Below are positions 1 to 8,831 of a DNA stretch of 64,000 nt, piece after piece. The translations under genes were made by a program, and so were the position numbers. A model generated the notes under the pieces. That model was given only the letters and a program-made list of their open reading frames with translations. It made no database searches and had not been told where the DNA came from. Numbering within the stretch: the stretch's first letter is position 1; each line of letters opens with the position of its first letter. This DNA comes from Deltaproteobacteria bacterium (GTDB lineage: Bacteria > Desulfobacterota > Desulfuromonadia > Geobacterales > Geobacteraceae): contig SBEG01000006.1 in the NCBI GenBank assembly GCA_009668975.1, forward strand, positions 1-64,000, in the 5' to 3' direction.

Positions 1-272
1 CTCTTGATGCTTCTTTTTCTCTTCCTTCGGTTACCTTTTCCCGTGAGGCAACACGGGCATTTTTCAGGATTTACCGCAAATGCCGAGGCAACGTCAGCGA
101 GTTGGAAAGAGCTGAAAGTTCGACTCTTCCTGCAACCCATTGAACAACTGAGGAGATACAGGCTGAACTCTTTTATCCGGAAACAAAAGAGGCACGGAGG
201 GAAAACCAGGCGGGGATTTCTCTTTGACCTATCGAGGACGCGCCACCTCGGCACGAATCTCTCGCAACAGAA
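1..272. other. Left-edge non-coding stretch
   Basis: No convincing gene is seen. The only open frame here has no recognisable protein features. A short perfect hairpin at 40-57 (stem CCCGTG/CACGGG, six-base loop) followed by CATTTTTC could terminate a plus-strand gene lying left of the window. The T-run is short, so that reading is weak. Confidence 0.4.
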
Positions 273-302
273 AAAGGCTGGAGGAGTTCCCCCCCAGCCT
301 TT
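273..302 (-). terminator. Rho-independent terminator of the iron operon
   Basis: Nine-base perfect stem AAAGGCTGG (273-281) with CCAGCCTTT (294-302). Read on the minus strand it is followed by a run of T, and it lies 40 bases after the stop of the last gene of the fur-feoB operon. Confidence 0.75.
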
Positions 303-341
303 GATTCTTTCCGTCACGTAAAGTGGCCCCCATGGCGGAAT

Positions 342-986
342 CTACTTCCTGACGAATATCTCGCGCGCCATATTGGTGTCAATGGCAAATTCTGAATAAC
401 CGACACTGAAAATGTAGGAAGGAAAGGTCTGGATCAGCCGGATTCTGTTCCCGGGCAGGACCCCCATGGCCATCAGTTTCTGCATCTTCTTGTTGTCTTC
501 AGTCTGGATGTAGGCAATCTCACCCTCATCATTGGCTTTCAGTTCCGTAAGGGGAACAACTCCCAGATTCCCGCTGCGCTGCGCCTCCAGGCAACACTCA
601 CCGGGAGGAATTGTCTTGCCATGCGGACTGGTGGACGGATGGTTGAGCAGCGTGCAGACTTTCGTGTCCACCCCTTCGTTTAAAAGGTGCTCAAACTGGC
701 AGGCCTTTTCCTTGGCCGCTTCGCCACGAATATTGAAGACATCCATCATCAGTCGCTCTGCAAGCCGGAAACGCCTGACAATCTTTCGCCCTTCATCTTT
801 TCCTTCCGGACGAAGGTAGACCCTCCCTTCTTTCACCTCGACAAGGGCAAGGTCAGTCAACTCATGAAAGACAGGATCTTCCGGACGAAGGGGAATCTTC
901 TCCATATCGGTGAAGAGGTTTCCCTCCTCTTCAACCTCAATCCAGAGTTCTTCCAGTATTTCTTCTGCTTTTTCAGATAATTTCAT
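342..986 (-). CDS. DtxR/MntR-type metal-dependent regulator with C-terminal FeoA domain
   Basis: Predicted cytosolic iron- or manganese-sensing regulator of 214 residues. The N-terminal two thirds look like the DtxR family: a winged-helix-like start, a dimerisation stretch with LAERLMMDVF, then ACQFEHLL and CTLLNHP, which match the family's metal-ligand blocks. The last 75 or so residues, from about VVPLTELKANDEGEIAYI, are a FeoA/SH3-like domain. I chose the ATG at 986, which follows the upstream small gene's stop by one base; an in-frame start further up would lie inside that gene. It is the last gene of fur-feoB-small ORF-dtxR. Since no separate feoA is present, the fused FeoA domain may serve FeoB; that is inference. 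Confidence 0.8.
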   Translation of the reverse strand: MKLSEKAEEILEELWIEVEEEGNLFTDMEKIPLRPEDPVFHELTDLALVEVKEGRVYLRPEGKDEGRKIVRRFRLAERLMMDVFNIRGEAAKEKACQFEHLLNEGVDTKVCTLLNHPSTSPHGKTIPPGECCLEAQRSGNLGVVPLTELKANDEGEIAYIQTEDNKKMQKLMAMGVLPGNRIRLIQTFPSYIFSVGYSEFAIDTNMAREIFVRK

Positions 987-987
987 G

Positions 988-1167
988 TCAGCTCCCCGAC
1001 TTTTTGAACAGTTTTCTGATATTCCGCACCAATGAAGGCTCCGGAGGGTTTTCATAATTGCAGCGTGGGCATTTTATTTTATTGCAGGCTGAGGTCAGCG
1101 GACAACTGCTGCAGCCCTGATTGGCATCTTCTTCCCGGAACTCATAACCGCAGAAACCGCAGCGCAT
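988..1167 (-). CDS. Small cysteine-rich protein of the feo operon (59 aa)
   Basis: Open frame of 59 residues that starts at an ATG overlapping the feoB stop codon (TGATG) and ends one base before the regulator's ATG. It begins MRCGFCGYEF and carries seven cysteines: CxxC at 3/6, CxxC at 19/22, then C28, C33 and C36 (C-x4-C-x2-C). The pattern suggests a zinc-ribbon or iron-binding protein. The tight coupling on both sides argues that it is translated. Small Cys-rich proteins encoded beside feoB are known in other bacteria, but I cannot assign this one to a named family. A basic C-terminal tail (RNIRKLFKK) follows the cysteines. Confidence 0.7.
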   Translation of the reverse strand: MRCGFCGYEFREEDANQGCSSCPLTSACNKIKCPRCNYENPPEPSLVRNIRKLFKKSGS

Positions 1168-3158
1168 CAGAGGATCCCGGTAAAGAGCAGGAACTCGTTC
1201 AAAGCATAGCCGCTGCAGAAAGCCAGGAGGCTGACAAACACGGCTATGGCAACGGATACCTTGGTACCCCGCTCTCTCTGCATAACCAGAAATTGGGCAA
1301 CGCAGGGAATAAACAGAGTCAAGGTGACCGCAGCAACCGTCAATTGCCGGGCATCCAGGAGACCCTGGGTTTGCAGGTCGTAGAGCCCGGCGGCGCCGTA
1401 ATCACGGCGGAAAAAACCAAAAATGAAGGCAATCGCGGCCTCTTGCGGCAGACCAATAAGCGCCATGACCGGCTTCATCCAGCCGATGAGGGTTTGAAAG
1501 AAATTAGTAATCTTTCCGAGCCAAAGCAGAATTGAGGCCAGGATAAACAGCGGCAATATCTCGAGCAGATACCACTGCATGCGGGAGTAGGTCTTCGTCA
1601 AAACGTTGGAAAGTTGCGGAAGCCGCATGGGAGGAAGTTCCATGTAAAACATCGGCGACTCGCCCGGGACAATCTTGGAGGCCAGCAGACCGACAACGAT
1701 GAAGATCAGGATCAGACACACACTCCAGACGGCAAGCGCACCCGGATACTTGGAAAGCAGTGCCAGGATGACGCCGAGTTGAGCGGAACAGGGAATGGCC
1801 AAGGCAAGAAGGACGGTGGCAATGATCCTCTCCCGGACCGTTTCCAGGGTTCTGGTCACCATGGTTGCCATGGTGTCGCAACCGAAACCGAGCACCATGG
1901 GTATGACCGCCCGGCCGGTAAGGCCGAACTTCTTGAATATCCGGTCCACAAGCAGTGCCAGGCGGGGGAAATAGCCGCTATCCTCCAGAACAGAGAAAAA
2001 CAGGAAAAATGTCGTGACAATGGGCAAAATTATCCCGACCGCATAGCGGATACCCAAGGTAATGATTCCGTATTCTCCGACAAAAAGCTCCTGGATAATC
2101 TGCCAGGGTACTGCCTGGGTTACGACTTTGGTAATCCAGGGATTGAAATACCCCTCAAACAGCGTTCCCTCGAGATAATCAACGAGAGTACCGGCCCCGA
2201 ACACGCCGACAAACTTGTAGAGACCGAAGTAGAGGGCAATGAACAGGAGTGGAATTCCGGTCAAAGGACGCACCGCCCAGCGGGAAAGGCGCTCGCCAAA
2301 GACTGGTTTTCTCTTTTCCGGCGATTGGAATACCGCGTCGATGAGACCTTTCACCACCATCTTTCGTTCCATGGAAAGTTCCAGATGGAAAGAATCGCGG
2401 CGAGCGAAGATCTTTTCCCGGACCTTTTCTTCAATCTGGGGATAGGCATCGCCCTCTTTTTCACGCACGATTGCGACCACTTCGTCGTCCCGCTGGAGGA
2501 GCAGAAGGGCCAGGCATTTCTTGGAAAGGGTATAAGTGCCGGAGAGAAGCGCCATGATCTCCATCAGGTCTGATTCCAGCCTTTTGCTGTAGCCGAAAAC
2601 CGCATGACGCTTACGATCATACTGGACAATGGCCTCCCGCAATTCCGGCAGGCCCTTCTTTTTGGCAGCTGAAGCACCGATAACCGGGACACCGAGTTTT
2701 TCCTGCAGGAGGGGGATATCGATGGTGAGCCCCATCCGCTCCGCCTCATCCATGATATTTACAACCAGGATAACCGGCAGGCCTGCCTCTATCAACTGCA
2801 GCGTCATGGCCAGCATCCGTTCGAGATTCCGTGCATCCAGAACATGGAGCACCACATCGGGCGATTCATGAAGAAGGATCTCTCGGGCAACCCTTTCTTC
2901 TTCGGTAATCGGCAGGATCGAGTACATGCCGGGAGTATCGATAATCTCGCACTGCACGCCATTGACGACCACCGTACCTCTCGCCACTTCGACGGAAGTA
3001 CCGGGATAATTGGAAACCGTCACATATGCGCCGGTCAGTGCGTTGAAAAGAACACTCTTGCCGACATTGGGATTTCCCACCAAGGCAACTTTTTTACAGC
3101 AGGAACAGGAACCATCGACGGCTGGAACGCAGGTAGGTCTTTTTCTGAAATTCAGCAT
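1167..3158 (-). CDS. feoB: Ferrous iron transporter FeoB
   Basis: Inner-membrane ferrous iron uptake protein, 663 residues. An N-terminal GTPase domain shows the P-loop GNPNVGKS at residues 28-35 and DTPG (G3); a helical linker follows, then a membrane domain of several hydrophobic segments with the gate-type motif VLGFGCDT. It is somewhat shorter than E. coli FeoB (about 770). The N-terminus has an unusual Cys cluster (C10, C18, C20, C21) before the GTPase. The start ATG has a GAGAGAGG ribosome site. It lies 75 bases after fur and overlaps the next small Cys-rich gene, so Fur probably controls the whole unit. Confidence 0.95.
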   Translation of the reverse strand: MLNFRKRPTCVPAVDGSCSCCKKVALVGNPNVGKSVLFNALTGAYVTVSNYPGTSVEVARGTVVVNGVQCEIIDTPGMYSILPITEEERVAREILLHESPDVVLHVLDARNLERMLAMTLQLIEAGLPVILVVNIMDEAERMGLTIDIPLLQEKLGVPVIGASAAKKKGLPELREAIVQYDRKRHAVFGYSKRLESDLMEIMALLSGTYTLSKKCLALLLLQRDDEVVAIVREKEGDAYPQIEEKVREKIFARRDSFHLELSMERKMVVKGLIDAVFQSPEKRKPVFGERLSRWAVRPLTGIPLLFIALYFGLYKFVGVFGAGTLVDYLEGTLFEGYFNPWITKVVTQAVPWQIIQELFVGEYGIITLGIRYAVGIILPIVTTFFLFFSVLEDSGYFPRLALLVDRIFKKFGLTGRAVIPMVLGFGCDTMATMVTRTLETVRERIIATVLLALAIPCSAQLGVILALLSKYPGALAVWSVCLILIFIVVGLLASKIVPGESPMFYMELPPMRLPQLSNVLTKTYSRMQWYLLEILPLFILASILLWLGKITNFFQTLIGWMKPVMALIGLPQEAAIAFIFGFFRRDYGAAGLYDLQTQGLLDARQLTVAAVTLTLFIPCVAQFLVMQRERGTKVSVAIAVFVSLLAFCSGYALNEFLLFTGIL

Positions 3159-3233
3159 GTGCCTCTCTCGCAGGATTTATGTATGAAAATCAGTACCGGA
3201 TGGTGCGGGAACTGATTCAGTTTAGAAGAACAG

Positions 3234-3665
3234 CTATTTTCTGCACTTGGGGCAGATGCCATAGAGTTCCAGCTTGTGCGTTTCAACCTTGAAGCCGAAT
3301 TGCTCGGCAACCTCCTGCTGCAGCTTCTCAATTGCTTCGTTCTCGAACTCCTGCACGGATCCGCAGCGGGTGCAGACCAAGTGATCATGGTGCTCGCCTT
3401 CCGCGACATGCTCATAGCGGGACTGACCGTCACCGAAATGTATTTCCCGGGCGATACCCGCTTCAGCAAAGAGCTTCAGGGTCCGGTACACCGTTGCAAA
3501 ACCGATGGCAGGATTCTTCGCCCGGACCTTCAAATAGAGTTCTTCAGTACTCAAATGAGAGTCGGAGGCAAGAAAGCACTCAAGAATCAAATCACGCTGA
3601 CGAGTTGATTTGAGCCCTTTTGCCGCGACAAAATCCTGGAACTGCTTCTTCTTGGCACGTTTCAC
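3234..3665 (-). CDS. fur: Ferric uptake regulator Fur
   Basis: Cytosolic iron-responsive repressor, 143 residues, normal length for Fur. It has the N-terminal winged helix (STRQRDLILECFL, then FATVYRTLKLF), the metal-site segment EHHDHLVCTRCG, and a C-terminal CPKC zinc pair. The start is GTG at 3665 with GGAG eight bases upstream. It is the first gene of the iron operon, and a Fur-box-like palindrome lies 20 to 35 bases upstream, so it probably represses itself. Zur or PerR would be alternatives within the family; the feoB partner favours Fur. Confidence 0.92.
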   Translation of the reverse strand: MKRAKKKQFQDFVAAKGLKSTRQRDLILECFLASDSHLSTEELYLKVRAKNPAIGFATVYRTLKLFAEAGIAREIHFGDGQSRYEHVAEGEHHDHLVCTRCGSVQEFENEAIEKLQQEVAEQFGFKVETHKLELYGICPKCRK

Positions 3666-3681
3666 GAGGACGTCTCCAATT

Positions 3682-3700
3682 GAAAATGATTATCATGGTA
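3682..3700 (-). promoter_or_regulatory. Fur box in front of fur-feoB
   Basis: Contains the perfect palindrome ATGAT-T-ATCAT at 3686-3696, close to the core of the Fur consensus GATAATGATAATCATTATC. On the minus strand it sits next to a possible -35/-10 pair (TTGACT, 17 bases, TACCAT) upstream of the GTG of fur. Confidence 0.7.
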
Positions 3701-3757
3701 GTCAACTGAGGTCGACAAGTCAAGAGTTTAATCTACCGGAAGCAATGACTTGCCGAG

Positions 3758-3917
3758 GAGTTTGTCGGACTTAGGAAATCGAAGCGAAAATTCGGCTGGT
3801 CGAGGACAGATTTTGTCGATTTTGCAGGGTAATAGTTGTTCTATTACCCAAAAAAGCGCCGAAATATGGACCGTCCAGACGGATGTGCAGCAGATTTACC
3901 CTAAGTCCGACAGACTC
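3758..3917. mobile_element. MITE-like palindromic repeat element (160 bp)
   Basis: The element is bounded by 18-base inverted repeats, GAGTTTGTCGGACTTAGG at 3758-3775 and CCTAAGTCCGACAGACTC at 3900-3917, which pair at 17 of 18 positions. A perfect 9-base hairpin GGGTAATAG/CTATTACCC lies inside at 3827-3849. It encodes nothing recognisable and sits between fur and the GH13 gene. A second, decayed copy of its left half is at 58750-58813. This is the build of a non-autonomous mobile or REP-type element; no transposase is in the window. Confidence 0.7.
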
Positions 3918-4124
3918 TTCCGGATCAAGAATGATCTCACGGCGGCGAGGAATGAGGATGCGAGCCGCACTGAAGCAGTCAAGACGAGCCAACGCAGAGA
4001 GGGCCTTGATATGGAATTGGAATACCAGAGATACCGCACTCCGATTGACTCCCATACCCACTTGGGGTAATCTCCCTTATAACACTTTTGTCCTGAGAAA
4101 CTTCGAAAGTTCAAACATACCGGG

Positions 4125-7100
4125 ATGTCCATGAAACCAGCATTTCCTAACAACTACTTTCCCTTTGAAATCCAGATATCCGGCACAATGTGGAACTGTC
4201 TGGAACTCTCCAAGATTGTCGATTACCTTGCCAGCCATCCGGCCACTCCGGCAATTTACCGCTACCGGCAGCTTGCCGAGAGCTTGAATCGGCATACGGC
4301 GGATACATACTCGTTGGTAAAACCGGGAGAATTGCGACTTTTCGCCTTGCTGAACCGGATCTTCCGCCACCTGCTCTCTTCTTACTTCGACGTGCAGCAG
4401 CCAAATCTCGAAGAAAAAATTCTGACTGCGGGAAAGCTTGAGCTTACCGGCGGTCCACTCGCCCAGGTCATACACCAGTTCGTCGAACTTTATCCACCAT
4501 GCGACCGGAACGGAAAGCAGGTTGTTTCCGCAAAGAAGTACCTGGCAAGAGATTCCCGCCACTTCAACAAAAGACGCCGCATTGTCCGGGAAACTCTTCT
4601 GCTCCGGATTTTTATGGAGAATCCGGCGCTCACCGCGATGCGACCCCTTTTCGATGACGGGCACCTGGCCGCAGTCTCACCCTATGGCAGCGTCAGTTCC
4701 ACATTGGAGAGGGAACTCGAAGAAGCCCCGCCCTGCGCACCATTCGAGCTCCCGATCCTGCGGCTGTTGCGTGCCCCCCAAAAGGCCTGTCCCGATTCGC
4801 TTGCCGGACAGCTGGATTTTATCAGAATAAACTGGACGGATCTTCTTCCCGCCGGTGTTCTTGACGAATTAACGTCCGCCTTTGATACCATCCGCGAAGA
4901 AGAGATTCAACGCGGGACTGGGCCGGGACCAGCCAAGGTGCTCGAATTTTTTCCCAAGCAGGGAAAAACAGCCACGTCCTCATCGGAGGAGTACCCAGAG
5001 CCGGAAAGTTTCTCCCCGGACCGGGAATGGATGCCGAATGTGGTTCTGATCGCCAAGATGGCCTATGTCTGGATGGACCAGTTGAGCAGAAAATACGGCC
5101 GGCCGATTTCACGTCTGAATGAAATTCCCGACGCTGAACTGGACACACTTGCTGCCTGGGGATTTACCGGTCTTTGGCTGATCGGAGTCTGGGAACGCTC
5201 TCCCGCCTCGCGGAAAATCAAGCAAATCTGCGGCAACCCTGAGGCGATTTCCTCGGCCTACTCCCTCTTCGACTACGTAATAGCCGAAGATCTCGGCGGC
5301 AACAGCGCCATGGAAAACCTGCGGCAGCGGGCAGCCTGCCGAGGGATCCGCCTGGCAAGTGACATGGTCCCCAACCATACCGGTATTGATTCGCGCTGGA
5401 CCCGCGAACATCCGGACTGGTTTGTCCAGCTGGACTACCCCCCCTACCCCGGCTATCGCTTCGAAGGACCGGATCTCTCTTCCACTCCGGACATCAGCCT
5501 GCGCATCGAAGACGGTTATTGGTCGAAGACCGATGCCGCGGTGGTTTTCCAGCATCGAGACAACCGCACCGGGCAGGTCCGCTACATCTACCACGGCAAT
5601 GACGGCACCAGCACGCCCTGGAACGACACGGCACAACTTAATTACCTCCTGCCTGAGGTCCGGGAGACGGTAATCCAGACCATTCTCCACGTGGCCCGGA
5701 ACTTTCCCATTATCCGTTTTGACGCTGCCATGACTCTGGCGAAGAAGCACTTTCAGCGGCTCTGGTTTCCCCAAACCGGACTTGGCGGCGGAATACCGTC
5801 CCGCGCCGAACATGCCCTCAGCAGGGCGCGTTTCGATGAACTCTTCCCGGCGGAATTCTGGCGCGAAGTGGTGGACAGGGTTTCACGTGAAGCCCCGGAC
5901 ACCCTGCTGCTCGCTGAGGCTTTCTGGCTGATGGAGGGCTACTTTGTCCGGACGCTGGGCATGCATCGAGTGTACAACAGTGCCTTCATGAACATGCTGA
6001 AGATGGAGGAAAACGCCAAATACCGGCAGACCATCAAGAATGTCCTGGAATTCAACCCGGAGATTCTCCAGCGATTCGTCAACTTCATGAATAATCCCGA
6101 CGAGAAGACCGCGGTCGAACAGTTCGGCAAAGAAGGCAAATACTTCGGCGCCGCCGTTCTCCTGGTCACCATGCCCGGGCTGCCGATGTTCGGCCATGGT
6201 CAAGTCGAGGGATTTACCGAAAAATACGGCATGGAGTACCGCAGGGCCTATTGGTCGGAAGAGGTCGACCGGCACCTGGTCGATCTGCATGAAAGGCTGA
6301 TCTTTCCGCTCATGAAAAAACGCCGCCTTTTCAGCGGCGCGGCAAATTTTGTTCTCTACGACTTTTATAACGGCGACACGGTTGACGAAAACATCTTCGC
6401 CTATTCCAATGCCTGTAACAACGAACGGGCACTGATTGTATACCACAACCGTTATGCTACCAGCTCCGGCTGGATCCGTACCTCCTGCACCCGCTCGGTA
6501 AAAAATGCTTCAGGCGAAACCCGGCAGTTGCGGACAACGCTCGGCGAGGCTCTCGGCATCAATCCGGGCGGCAGGTACTACTATCGCTTTCGTGACTCGG
6601 CCAGTGGCCTCGAATATCTGCGGCACGGCAAGGAACTTGCCGAGCAGGGGCTCTTCCTGAAGCTGGGTGCTTTCGAGTGCCATGCCTTTCTTGATTTCCG
6701 GGAAATCCAGGATGATGACTATGGAACTTGGGGCAAACTCTGCCGGGATCTGGCAGGCAGACCGACGGCACACCTTGACGAGGAGCTCCGTCAGATTCAG
6801 TTCTCTGAAACACGGCTAGCCCTTGCCGAACTTATTTCGGCGGCACCCGACCTGCTTTCCGCCCTGTTTGATCCGACGGATCCGGCAGCGGAACGCACGG
6901 CGGCTGAACTCGCCCCCCAGGAAATACTTGGGAATTTTCTCTTTGATCTGCAGCGTGAAGGGGCGCTTGATCTGGCAATTCCCCAGCTGTCTCAGGAGAT
7001 TCTTCAGGGGATGACAATGCTATTCGGGGTCACCCGGATAAAAAGCCGCAAAAAAGGCTGGAAAAATACCCGGGAGACTTTGACCTCAATCCTTGCAGCA

Positions 7101-7646
7101 GACAAGGACCTCGACACCAGGACCCTGATTTATCTCTACAGCATTTTTCGTCATCTGGCGGACAGTCTGGGCGACGTTTACCGCGAAAACCCGGAAAAGC
7201 TCCTGGCGGAATTTGCCTTGACCAGAACCCTGGCGACCTGCTTCCGGAAGGCAGCCGATGCTCCCCCCGGGACCCAGCCTTCACCAGCGCCAAACAGGGA
7301 GGAACTGCTTCTGAAAATAATGCTGACCCACCGGTTTTTCTCTCAGGATCAGTCGGAAAGAGAGGGGGAATGTCCTCGCTTGGAGCGGTTGTTTGCCGAT
7401 AGCGATGTCCGGGAATTCCTGCATGTGCATCTCAGCGAAGGAATCGAGTGGTTTCACCAGGAAAGATTTGAAGAGCTGTTGAAAGCCCTGTACCTGGCAA
7501 GCCTCAGCATTTTCCTGACCACGGACGCTGCTTCAGCCGAGATCGTCAGTGAAACCATCCGCATGCATGCAGCAGTCCGGAAATATTGTGACAAGGCAAA
7601 ATTGGCAGGCTATCGCACTCAACAGTTTCTGCGCGTCACAGGATAA
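4125..7646 (+). CDS. Large GH13 alpha-amylase-family protein
   Basis: Predicted glycoside hydrolase or transglycosidase of 1173 residues. The catalytic barrel is recognisable from about residue 310: GFTGLWLIGVWERS, region I DMVPNH (413-418), region II IIRFDAAMTLAKKH with the nucleophile Asp near 533, region III LLLAEAF with the acid/base Glu near 598, and region IV MNNPDEK with Asp near 659. Region IV lacks the usual His before the Asp (NPD instead of NHD). About 300 residues precede and 400 follow the barrel, with no domain I can name. No signal peptide is seen, so it is probably cytosolic and may act on glycogen or trehalose-like sugars. An ATG two codons downstream (4131) is an equal start candidate. 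Confidence 0.75.
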   Translation: MSMKPAFPNNYFPFEIQISGTMWNCLELSKIVDYLASHPATPAIYRYRQLAESLNRHTADTYSLVKPGELRLFALLNRIFRHLLSSYFDVQQPNLEEKILTAGKLELTGGPLAQVIHQFVELYPPCDRNGKQVVSAKKYLARDSRHFNKRRRIVRETLLLRIFMENPALTAMRPLFDDGHLAAVSPYGSVSSTLERELEEAPPCAPFELPILRLLRAPQKACPDSLAGQLDFIRINWTDLLPAGVLDELTSAFDTIREEEIQRGTGPGPAKVLEFFPKQGKTATSSSEEYPEPESFSPDREWMPNVVLIAKMAYVWMDQLSRKYGRPISRLNEIPDAELDTLAAWGFTGLWLIGVWERSPASRKIKQICGNPEAISSAYSLFDYVIAEDLGGNSAMENLRQRAACRGIRLASDMVPNHTGIDSRWTREHPDWFVQLDYPPYPGYRFEGPDLSSTPDISLRIEDGYWSKTDAAVVFQHRDNRTGQVRYIYHGNDGTSTPWNDTAQLNYLLPEVRETVIQTILHVARNFPIIRFDAAMTLAKKHFQRLWFPQTGLGGGIPSRAEHALSRARFDELFPAEFWREVVDRVSREAPDTLLLAEAFWLMEGYFVRTLGMHRVYNSAFMNMLKMEENAKYRQTIKNVLEFNPEILQRFVNFMNNPDEKTAVEQFGKEGKYFGAAVLLVTMPGLPMFGHGQVEGFTEKYGMEYRRAYWSEEVDRHLVDLHERLIFPLMKKRRLFSGAANFVLYDFYNGDTVDENIFAYSNACNNERALIVYHNRYATSSGWIRTSCTRSVKNASGETRQLRTTLGEALGINPGGRYYYRFRDSASGLEYLRHGKELAEQGLFLKLGAFECHAFLDFREIQDDDYGTWGKLCRDLAGRPTAHLDEELRQIQFSETRLALAELISAAPDLLSALFDPTDPAAERTAAELAPQEILGNFLFDLQREGALDLAIPQLSQEILQGMTMLFGVTRIKSRKKGWKNTRETLTSILAADKDLDTRTLIYLYSIFRHLADSLGDVYRENPEKLLAEFALTRTLATCFRKAADAPPGTQPSPAPNREELLLKIMLTHRFFSQDQSEREGECPRLERLFADSDVREFLHVHLSEGIEWFHQERFEELLKALYLASLSIFLTTDAASAEIVSETIRMHAAVRKYCDKAKLAGYRTQQFLRVTG

Positions 7647-7763
7647 CGACAGGGGGACCAACCAGCAACAGAGGGACATTTGTGAGAAAAATAATCTAGC
7701 GGGAAATTTCGCTCTATGGTAAAAAATAGCTTTCATGCTTTTCTTTCTAAAGGAGAGACCCCT

Positions 7764-7988
7764 ATGGTAGTGACGATCAAATTATTTGCCACTTTTCGAA
7801 CCGGCCGGTTCGGTCAGGAAACCCGGGAATATGCCGCAGGCACAACAGTTGGCGATATTCTGAACGAACTGAACCTGCCCCTTGATGAGATTGGAGCGAC
7901 GCTGATCAACCACATCCACGTGGAAGAAGACCAGGCGCTCAAGGATGGCGACATGCTCTCAATCTTCCCGCTTGTCGGAGGGGGCTGA
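7764..7988 (+). CDS. ThiS/MoaD-family sulfur carrier protein
   Basis: Small ubiquitin-like protein of 74 residues ending in Gly-Gly-Gly, the C-terminus that an E1-like enzyme adenylates before thiocarboxylate formation. The beta-grasp pattern (VTIKLFATFR, then DGDMLSIFPLVGGG) fits MoaD/ThiS. The start at 7764 has a strong AAGGAGAG site; a frame opening 16 codons earlier lacks one. It stops two bases before an E1-like gene, so the pair is one operon. In Geobacter relatives such pairs are associated with molybdenum or tungsten cofactor work, but the substrate cannot be told from sequence. Confidence 0.85.
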   Translation: MVVTIKLFATFRTGRFGQETREYAAGTTVGDILNELNLPLDEIGATLINHIHVEEDQALKDGDMLSIFPLVGGG

Positions 7989-7990
7989 GA

Positions 7991-8809
7991 ATGGAAGAGG
8001 TCAGCTCTTTTTTGCGCAAGCAGGCGGAGGGTGATCTACTTCCCTGGAAACATCACGTCTTTGCCGCCAACCACTTCGGGCTTACCATGGGTCAGGTGGA
8101 GAAGCTTGCCCTGGAAGCGGGTCTCCTGCCTTCCCGTTACCAGCGAAACCGCAAGACTATTTCGGTTAATGACCAATTGCGGCTTTTTCAGACGCATGTG
8201 GCGGTGATCGGCTGTGGCGGGCTCGGTTGTTACATTGTCGAGGAACTGACCAGGGTTGGCGTCGGGCGGATAACCGCGGTTGACCCGGATGTATTCGAAG
8301 AGCACAATCTGAACCGGCAACTGTACTCAACACCGGCCATGCTCGGACAGCCGAAGGTGGAAGCGGCACGAAAACGTGTGGAAGAGATTAATCCGGCAGT
8401 TACATTCTTGCCCCTCAGATGCGCCTTCAGCAAACTCAATGGCGCCGCTATCCTGCAGAATGTCGACATTGCCGTTGACGCGCTTGACAGCATTCCGGTC
8501 CGGCTGGAACTTGCCGAAGTCAGCACAGAACTGAAGATTCCCATGGTGCACGGCGCGATTGGCGGCTGGTACGGTCAGGTGGCAACCCAATTTCCCGGTG
8601 AGGATACCATACGAAAGATTTATAACCGCTCGCCCAACGGCACGGGTGTTGAAAAAGGCCTGGGCAATCCTTCCTTCACGCCTGCGGTCATCGCCAGCCT
8701 GCAGGTCGCGGAAGTCTGCAAGATCATCATCGGCCAGGGCACAACGCTCACCAGACGCAAACTTCACATCAATCTGCTGGATATGGAGTTTGTCGACATT
8801 CAGTACTGA
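7991..8809 (+). CDS. ThiF/MoeB/HesA-family E1-like adenylyltransferase
   Basis: Predicted activating enzyme of 272 residues for the sulfur carrier encoded just upstream. It has an N-terminal helical segment of about 60 residues, the ATP-binding GCGGLG near residue 75, the DPDVFEEHNLNRQ block typical of E1 enzymes, and a later VDALDS segment. The paired CxxC zinc site of classical MoeB is not evident. It is followed by a strong bidirectional terminator. Specificity (molybdopterin, tungsten cofactor or thiamine) is not decided by the sequence. Confidence 0.82.
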   Translation: MEEVSSFLRKQAEGDLLPWKHHVFAANHFGLTMGQVEKLALEAGLLPSRYQRNRKTISVNDQLRLFQTHVAVIGCGGLGCYIVEELTRVGVGRITAVDPDVFEEHNLNRQLYSTPAMLGQPKVEAARKRVEEINPAVTFLPLRCAFSKLNGAAILQNVDIAVDALDSIPVRLELAEVSTELKIPMVHGAIGGWYGQVATQFPGEDTIRKIYNRSPNGTGVEKGLGNPSFTPAVIASLQVAEVCKIIIGQGTTLTRRKLHINLLDMEFVDIQY

Positions 8810-8831
8810 CGAATTCACCCGCGGCAATTTC

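Noticed and set aside
4..321. A 105-codon open frame at the left edge
   Set aside because: No protein similarity, and it runs through the clear terminator hairpin of the iron operon.
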